Positions 59,846 to 64,000 of a stretch of 64,000 bases of DNA are shown in pieces (position 1 is the stretch's first letter; every line of letters begins with the position of its first letter). The DNA is taken from assembly GCA_963781785.1 (NCBI GenBank), contig CAWAHD010000005.1, positions 558,001 to 622,000 on the forward strand, read 5' to 3'. Source of the DNA: CAWAHD01 sp963781785 (lineage in GTDB: Bacteria > Planctomycetota > Planctomycetia > Isosphaerales > Isosphaeraceae). Both the position numbers and the translations under genes were made by a program. Below the pieces are notes generated by a model. That model was not told the origin of the DNA and did not search any database. It was given only the letters and a program-made list of their open reading frames with translations.

Positions 59846-61341
59846 TTTCCGCTCCTGGCTCCCTGTTGAGCCGCCAAAAAGGGAAAGTTCGGGTTGTATC
59901 GCACCCCGTTGGCCGGGTTGAGCGGGTTGTCGAACTGGACGTTGTCGTTGGTCAAGACCTGGCCGGTGCGCGTGAACAGGGTCACCACCCGGTACTCGCC
60001 CTGAATCTGAGGGCCGGTGTACGGGTTGGTGGTGAGCGTGAGGTTTTGCGGGATGTTGCCGATCGGCAGATAAGGCGGAGAAGTGTTGTTCCCGGGCACG
60101 ATCGGTGCGACCACGTCGCTACGCTCGGCAAGCCAGAACTGGAAGAACGACCCGGCCATGTTGAACGACGCGGGGGTCGAATAGATCGTGGTCGGGACGA
60201 CGGTGCCGTTGGGATAGACCAGAATGTCGACATATCCGGTGTAGGGATTGAGAACGCCCGGAGGGAACTGCGAGCGTTCCTGATAAGCGTAGTTCCAGGT
60301 GGTCAGGTCGACGACGACATTCGTGGGCAGGGCCGTCTCGCGGCCGTTGGTGGCCGGGGCGGGCCGGCGCTGGATCGTATAGGGCAGGTTCAGGACACCC
60401 GCCGCCAGCGCCGAGCTGCTCCACGACTCGGCTTCCCATTCCGAGAGGTCGTCGACATAGTTGCCGTTCAACGGGTTGTCGTTGATTCCGTTGAATCCTT
60501 CGTCGATGATGCCGTTCTGGTTATCGTCGACCCCGTTGACGAGAAAGAGGAATTCGGGGGAAACGGGCACGCCCGCCTGGACTTGCCCCCAGGGGGACTG
60601 GGTTCCCGGCGGGCCCACATTGACGTACAGCTCGGGGTTCGCGTACGTGACGCCGCCGATCGTGGTCGATTGCGGGGTGATGACCATCGGACCGACCACG
60701 GTGTACCACAGGCCCGCGCCGTTCAACTGGATCTTGTCGCCGACCCGGATATTCCAGTACCACGTCGTGGGCTCGTTCAAGAGGATCTGGCCGGCCTGCA
60801 GGTAAACGACGCTCTCCTCGACCATGAGGCAGTTGCCGCCCAGGGCCGTGACGTTGTTGAGCACGGGGTAGTTGCCGCCGCCGTTGATCGCCGGGTAGGG
60901 GATATTCAAGGTGATCCCGCCTCCGGCGATGTTGACGGCGCCCTCGGAGTACTCGGGCGCGGCCTCGATGGGAATGATCCGATTGGCCGCGAGGGGCAGG
61001 TTGGCCAGGATCGTGCCGAAGGTGAAGTCGGGCGCGTTCGAGTAGGTCAGCGGGAAAGCAGGGTCCGGCACCAGGCGGATGCCGGAGGGGCGCCGGTGCG
61101 CAGGGCGGAGTCGAGCGCACCGGCCAGGGACGCCTGCAAGATGCGGGCGGCTTCGCTGACCTGGCGGTGCCGTACGGCCGGGATCACCACCGGCAGCGTG
61201 ACGGCACTGACGAGCAGGATGATCAGGATCACGACCAGGAGCTCGATCAAGGTGAAGCCGGCGCGGCGCGAGCGGGTGGCCCGTGGAGGGTGGAGGGTGG
61301 ACGCACCGCCGCCCCGCGCAGTCCGGAGGGCGCGGGCTCAT
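59842..61341 (-). CDS. pseudopilin, two compensating frameshifts
   Basis: About 500 residues. The leader RSRRAGFTLIELLVVILIIL and helix, then VIPAVRHRQVSEAARILQAS, lie in a different frame from both the ATG at 61341 and the rest of the protein; shifts near 61270 and 61090 would be needed (ALRTG to SGIRLVPDPAFPL). Body segments: GGNCLMVEESVVYLQAGQIL and NGVDDNQNGIIDEGFNG (Ca-binding-like loop). Directly before the leader lie short CCTCCAC repeats (61283-61301), so the native start codon is unclear. Its stop overlaps the next gene. Confidence 0.7.
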   Translation of the reverse strand: MSPRPPDCAGRRCVHPPPSTGHPLAPRRLHLDRAPGRDPDHPARQCRHAAGGDPGRTAPPGQRSRPHLAGVPGRCARLRPAHRRPSGIRLVPDPAFPLTYSNAPDFTFGTILANLPLAANRIIPIEAAPEYSEGAVNIAGGGITLNIPYPAINGGGNYPVLNNVTALGGNCLMVEESVVYLQAGQILLNEPTTWYWNIRVGDKIQLNGAGLWYTVVGPMVITPQSTTIGGVTYANPELYVNVGPPGTQSPWGQVQAGVPVSPEFLFLVNGVDDNQNGIIDEGFNGINDNPLNGNYVDDLSEWEAESWSSSALAAGVLNLPYTIQRRPAPATNGRETALPTNVVVDLTTWNYAYQERSQFPPGVLNPYTGYVDILVYPNGTVVPTTIYSTPASFNMAGSFFQFWLAERSDVVAPIVPGNNTSPPYLPIGNIPQNLTLTTNPYTGPQIQGEYRVVTLFTRTGQVLTNDNVQFDNPLNPANGVRYNPNFPFLAAQQGARSGK

Positions 61342-61391
61342 GCCGGTTGCGTTGCGCCGGGACTGCCCCCCGGGCGAGCACCGTTCCCTTT

Positions 61392-61412
61392 CCCCCCCTT
61401 GTGAAGGGGGGG
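61392..61412. repeat. type C hairpin repeat
   Basis: C7-TTGTGAA-G7 followed by TAGGGGGGGTGGTCCCG. Lies upstream of the pseudopilin gene that starts near 61341. Confidence 0.8.
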
Positions 61413-61544
61413 TAGGGGGGGTGGTCCCGGCGCGATCAGTGAGCCTCGCGGCGGGATCTGGATCCTCGCGATCTTGATCGATCATGCCGGGATTGAACCC
61501 CCTGGAAGCGTCGTGACTGGTTGTGCCCCGACCACCCCCCCTGG

Positions 61545-61565
61545 CCCCCCCTTCACAAGGGGGGG
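61545..61565. repeat. type C hairpin repeat, opposite orientation
   Basis: C7-TTCACAA-G7 preceded by ACCACCCCCCCTGG. With the copy at 61392 it forms an inverted pair filling the gap between two pseudopilin genes. Confidence 0.8.
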
Positions 61566-61655
61566 AAAGGACGGCGCGGCCGGGCGCGACTTGAGGCATG
61601 CCAACCATCATCTGGAAAACCCCGGCTTCGGTTTCGTGTCGTTCGTCGCTCCTCA

Positions 61656-63719
61656 TCACGAACCTCCGATTGCCGCGACCGTCTGGAGATTGTGGTTGGT
61701 GACGTCGTCCTGGGCCGAGATCCGCAGGTCGTAGCTCGACGGATGAGTCGGATCAAGCGAGGGTGCCAGGCTGAACGATGTGGCTGTGTACTGGGTGTTG
61801 CCGGTGAAGCCCGCGACCCCGCCGCCCAGCACATCCAGGGCAAATGGCAAGGCCGCGTTCTCATTGGCGATCAGGTACACAGCCGCATTGGCGCCCATCG
61901 CCTGAAAATCGGAATCGGCGTAGAGGAACACGCCCGGCTGCTTGTCGGGGCCGCCCGAGAGGATCAAGAACTTCGAATAGAACGCCCGGCGGCCATACGC
62001 GCTCCTGTCCCAGAACGATGATCCGCCAGCCGGAGGAACCGGCTCGGTCAGCTTGTGGAAGAAATTCTCGAACGCCTGCACGCCGCCACTGGCGCCGGCC
62101 GTGACTGCCGACCCGGTGAACAACGTGAAATTGTTGTTCGCCGCCACCTGCCCCATGACACCTAACTGCGACCACCACTGGGGCGAGGTCAACTGCTGAT
62201 TCTGGTCCCAGGGATCCCGCTCGCGCTCCTGCATGATGGCCCGGAAGCCGTTCTGGATTCCGCTCGTCGAGTCGATATCCTGATACGGAGCGACCAGGTC
62301 CCACTGGTTGGGTACCACCGGGTCGGTCAGGATCTCCTGGCCGCGCTGGAGGTCGGAATGATAGAGAACCGGCCAGCGGAAGAACTGGAGCGGCTGGCCC
62401 CAGGCGTCGATGAACTCGAGAAGGCCGTCGCCGTCGGTGTCGGCCACTTCGCGGTCGGTGAACTCGTCGCGGTTGAAGACCGTGCCCCAGGGCCCCTGCC
62501 CTTCGACCAGGATCGCGTACAGCATCTCCGCGCGGGCCGTGTTGTGGGTGTGGTTCGTCTGGAGAACCGCCAGATTCCAGCCACCCTCACCGATCTCGTC
62601 CACCAGGTTGTTGCCGTTGTTGTCGACGGCATCGCAGCCGATCGCGGCGCAGCCCGGCAAGTTCTTGTAGATTCCCGCCGCGATCGGGTACGACGCACCA
62701 AAGATCCCTGAACCCGAAAAGCCCAGGCTGGGGTTGGTCACGTTGCCGTCGCCAAAGGCGCCCGAGCCCGGGTTGTTGATCAGGCTGTTCCCCAGGGGAA
62801 GCATCGCCGGCGCATAAGCCGAATTCGTCCCCATCAAGGGGTTGGCCGTGCCCGGAAACGCCGGTCCGGCGAAGTTGATCGGAAGGTTGGCGTCGTTCTG
62901 GATGAAGTACACGTCGGGAAGCTCGCTCTTCAAGTAGTCGTACCAGGCGAAGACCTGGGCCCGCTGGGTTTGCGTGATCTGGGGGTTGAGCACGCCGTTC
63001 ACGAACAGGGTGGGGGCCTGATAGTTGGTGTTCCAGATCATTCCCAGGTAGCCGTGAGTCCAGTTCGGCTGGGGACGGTTGAGCATGAGCGACTCGAGCC
63101 GGTCGTTGAGCCCGCCTTCGAGCTTGGCGATCAAGGTCTGGGTCTGGCGGATCTCGGCGCGGCGCATGGCATCCTGCGCGGCCATGAGCACGAAGCTGAG
63201 GATGATCGCGATGATCACGATCACGACCAGAAGCTCGATCAACGTGAAGCCGCTGCGCGGCTTCGGAAGGATGAAGGATGAAGGATGAAGGATGAAGGAA
63301 GGCCCTGCGCGGGTGCCGCTGGCTGGTCGTGCCGGGATCACCCCCCCTGGCCCCCCCTTCGCAAGGGGGGGAAAGTTCGTCGCGGCGGCCAGCACCGAGA
63401 GTCCCAGCTTTGCGCCATTCCATCGGACGCCGTGGGACCTCGGACCACCCCGTGCCTCGGAAGGCGCGCGTGGGTCGCCGGACGTCGAAGGACGATCTAT
63501 CCGTCCTCTGCCGTCCGCCACTGCCCTTGCGTCCCTCACATGATGGTTCATGACCGACACTCGCGCCCGAAGTTTTTTGATCGCTGAGAGAAGAAGGAAA
63601 GGAACATCCTGATCATCTGCGGGCCACACCGGGCCCTTTTCCCCCCCTTGTGAAGGGGGGCCGTCTTTCCCTTCCCCCCCTTGCGAAGGGGGGGCCAGGG
63701 GGGGTGGTCCCGACACCAT
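61656..63719 (-). CDS. GspG-like pseudopilin with repeat-derived upstream frame
   Basis: The protein proper begins at PKPRSGFTLIELLVVIVIIA, a classical prepilin motif, then AAQDAMRRAEIRQTQTLIAK and about 530 residues of secreted sequence with an Asp-rich DADTDGDGLLEFIDAWGQP-type motif (seen as ADTDGDGLLEFIDAWGQPLQ) common in planctomycete pseudopilins. The frame is open to 63719, but that upstream part is made of type C repeats and 7-bp GGATGAA repeats (FILHPSSFILPK) and holds no obvious native start; ATG 63551 is one option. I give the full open span; the real start is probably within 63250-63551. Confidence 0.7.
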   Translation of the reverse strand: MVSGPPPLAPPSQGGEGKDGPPSQGGEKGPVWPADDQDVPFLLLSAIKKLRARVSVMNHHVRDARAVADGRGRIDRPSTSGDPRAPSEARGGPRSHGVRWNGAKLGLSVLAAATNFPPLAKGGPGGVIPARPASGTRAGPSFILHPSSFILPKPRSGFTLIELLVVIVIIAIILSFVLMAAQDAMRRAEIRQTQTLIAKLEGGLNDRLESLMLNRPQPNWTHGYLGMIWNTNYQAPTLFVNGVLNPQITQTQRAQVFAWYDYLKSELPDVYFIQNDANLPINFAGPAFPGTANPLMGTNSAYAPAMLPLGNSLINNPGSGAFGDGNVTNPSLGFSGSGIFGASYPIAAGIYKNLPGCAAIGCDAVDNNGNNLVDEIGEGGWNLAVLQTNHTHNTARAEMLYAILVEGQGPWGTVFNRDEFTDREVADTDGDGLLEFIDAWGQPLQFFRWPVLYHSDLQRGQEILTDPVVPNQWDLVAPYQDIDSTSGIQNGFRAIMQERERDPWDQNQQLTSPQWWSQLGVMGQVAANNNFTLFTGSAVTAGASGGVQAFENFFHKLTEPVPPAGGSSFWDRSAYGRRAFYSKFLILSGGPDKQPGVFLYADSDFQAMGANAAVYLIANENAALPFALDVLGGGVAGFTGNTQYTATSFSLAPSLDPTHPSSYDLRISAQDDVTNHNLQTVAAIGGS
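63269..63296. repeat. GGATGAA x4 microsatellite
   Basis: Four perfect 7-bp units directly before the prepilin leader of the pseudopilin gene. An inverted counterpart, TTCATCC x3, lies at 63747-63767. Confidence 0.9.
63351..63371. repeat. type C hairpin repeat
   Basis: C7-TTCGCAA-G7 with the usual ACCCCCCCTGG flank, inside the open frame upstream of the pseudopilin leader. Confidence 0.8.
63641..63710. repeat. two type C hairpins in tandem
   Basis: C7-TTGTGAA-G6 (63641-63660) and C7-TTGCGAA-G7 (63674-63694), the second followed by CCAGGGGGGGTGGTCCCG. They separate two pseudopilin genes. Confidence 0.8.
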
Positions 63720-63746
63720 CAGTTACAAGGCTGTGAAAGGTCTTAT

Positions 63747-63767
63747 TTCATCCTTCATCCTTCATCC
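63747..63767. repeat. TTCATCC x3 microsatellite
   Basis: Inverse complement of the GGATGAA array at 63269; lies just downstream of the stop of the partial pseudopilin gene at the right edge. Confidence 0.9.
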
Positions 63768-63771
63768 TTGT

Positions 63772-64000
63772 TTACTGAAGCGTTCCGGTCTGGAAATTGG
63801 TGAGGTTGTCTCGTTCGCGGACCCGGATCGTCGTGTCGGTCGTCTGGGTGCCGGCGGCAAATGTGTGCACCAGGTCCAGGGGCAGCGGGTTGCTGGCCGA
63901 CGAATTGCTGGCCGAGGGTGCGATGAACTGGCCGCCGACTCCGTAGAGCCCGTCGCGCCCCGCGGAGAAGATCTGGAACGTCTGCGGCTTCTCGAACGTG
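63772..64000 (-). CDS. pseudopilin, partial (C-terminal 75 residues)
   Basis: The minus-strand frame is open at the right edge of the window and ends at TAA 63772-63774. It reads TFEKPQTFQIFSAGRDGLYG followed by VGGQFIAPSASN and ends NLTNFQTGTLQ. The FQIFSAGRDGLYG segment is characteristic of the C-termini of planctomycete GspG-like pseudopilins. It is the most upstream member seen of the minus-strand pseudopilin operon. Confidence 0.75.
   Translation of the reverse strand, partial: TFEKPQTFQIFSAGRDGLYGVGGQFIAPSASNSSASNPLPLDLVHTFAAGTQTTDTTIRVRERDNLTNFQTGTLQ

Noticed and set aside
59866..61404. A 512-residue plus-strand protein
   Set aside because: Antisense shadow of the pseudopilin gene; Arg/Asp/Val-rich without motifs.

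Overview
This is a GC-rich bacterial window that reads as a planctomycete, most like the Isosphaeraceae/Gemmataceae side of the phylum. The marker families are a DUF1549/DUF1553 + DUF1501 + WD40 gene set, a DUF1559 protein with a prepilin leader, a secreted protein with an LEERALLS-type N-terminus, a planctomycete-style ECF sigma factor, formylmethanofuran dehydrogenase genes, and the dispersed palindromic repeats common in this phylum. The exact genus cannot be read from the sequence.

Layout. 0-5 kb: nucleotidyltransferase/HD protein (cut by the left edge), a hybrid sensor kinase, a MATE transporter. 5.2-11.1 kb: a C1-transfer cluster fwdD - small ORF - fwdB - fwdA - fwdC - ketoacyl synthase, all on the plus strand. 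fwdB has an in-frame UGA exactly where the metal-binding Cys/Sec of this family lies, followed by a bacterial-type SECIS hairpin. 11-21 kb: HtrA-like protease, a small c-type cytochrome protein, a possible small RNA, repeat clusters, an IS1634-like insertion sequence, a TIGR03032 protein, and a RepA/KaiC-like ATPase whose 3' end runs into iteron-like 20-bp repeats. 21-29.5 kb: TPR membrane protein, nitrilase-family hydrolase, class 3 lipase overlapping a baeRF-type gene, and a large hydrolase-NB-ARC-TPR protein resembling NLR immune receptors. 29.8-38 kb: DUF1549/1553, DUF1501 and WD40 genes behind a good sigma-70 promoter, a secreted beta-propeller protein, an ECF sigma factor, an ion channel, and a block of 68-bp degenerate repeats. 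38-41.6 kb: sdhCAB. 41.8-47 kb: lipoprotein, Ca2+/H+ exchanger, small protein, ABC-type permease. 47-64 kb: a DUF1559 protein and then a long minus-strand operon of pseudopilin genes ending in a protein of about 2,350 residues.

Reading quality. Many genes are broken by small indels, but unevenly. The fwd, DUF1549/1501/WD40 and sdh blocks carry an indel every few hundred bases, while stretches of 4-5 kb in the pseudopilin operon are clean. Conserved motifs survive on both sides of each break and many breaks sit in short homopolymers, so local sequence error is more likely than decay. Spans given for these genes join the frames.

How genes work together. FwdABCD would handle formyl transfer on a methanofuran analogue in C1 oxidation or detoxification. 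SdhCAB is the respiratory succinate:quinone oxidoreductase. The pseudopilin genes probably build or feed a type II secretion-like machine. The lipase, baeRF and NB-ARC/TPR genes form a plausible conflict or defence neighbourhood, which is an inference. Four unrelated hairpin or tandem repeat families are scattered between genes and press against the start regions of several pseudopilin genes.
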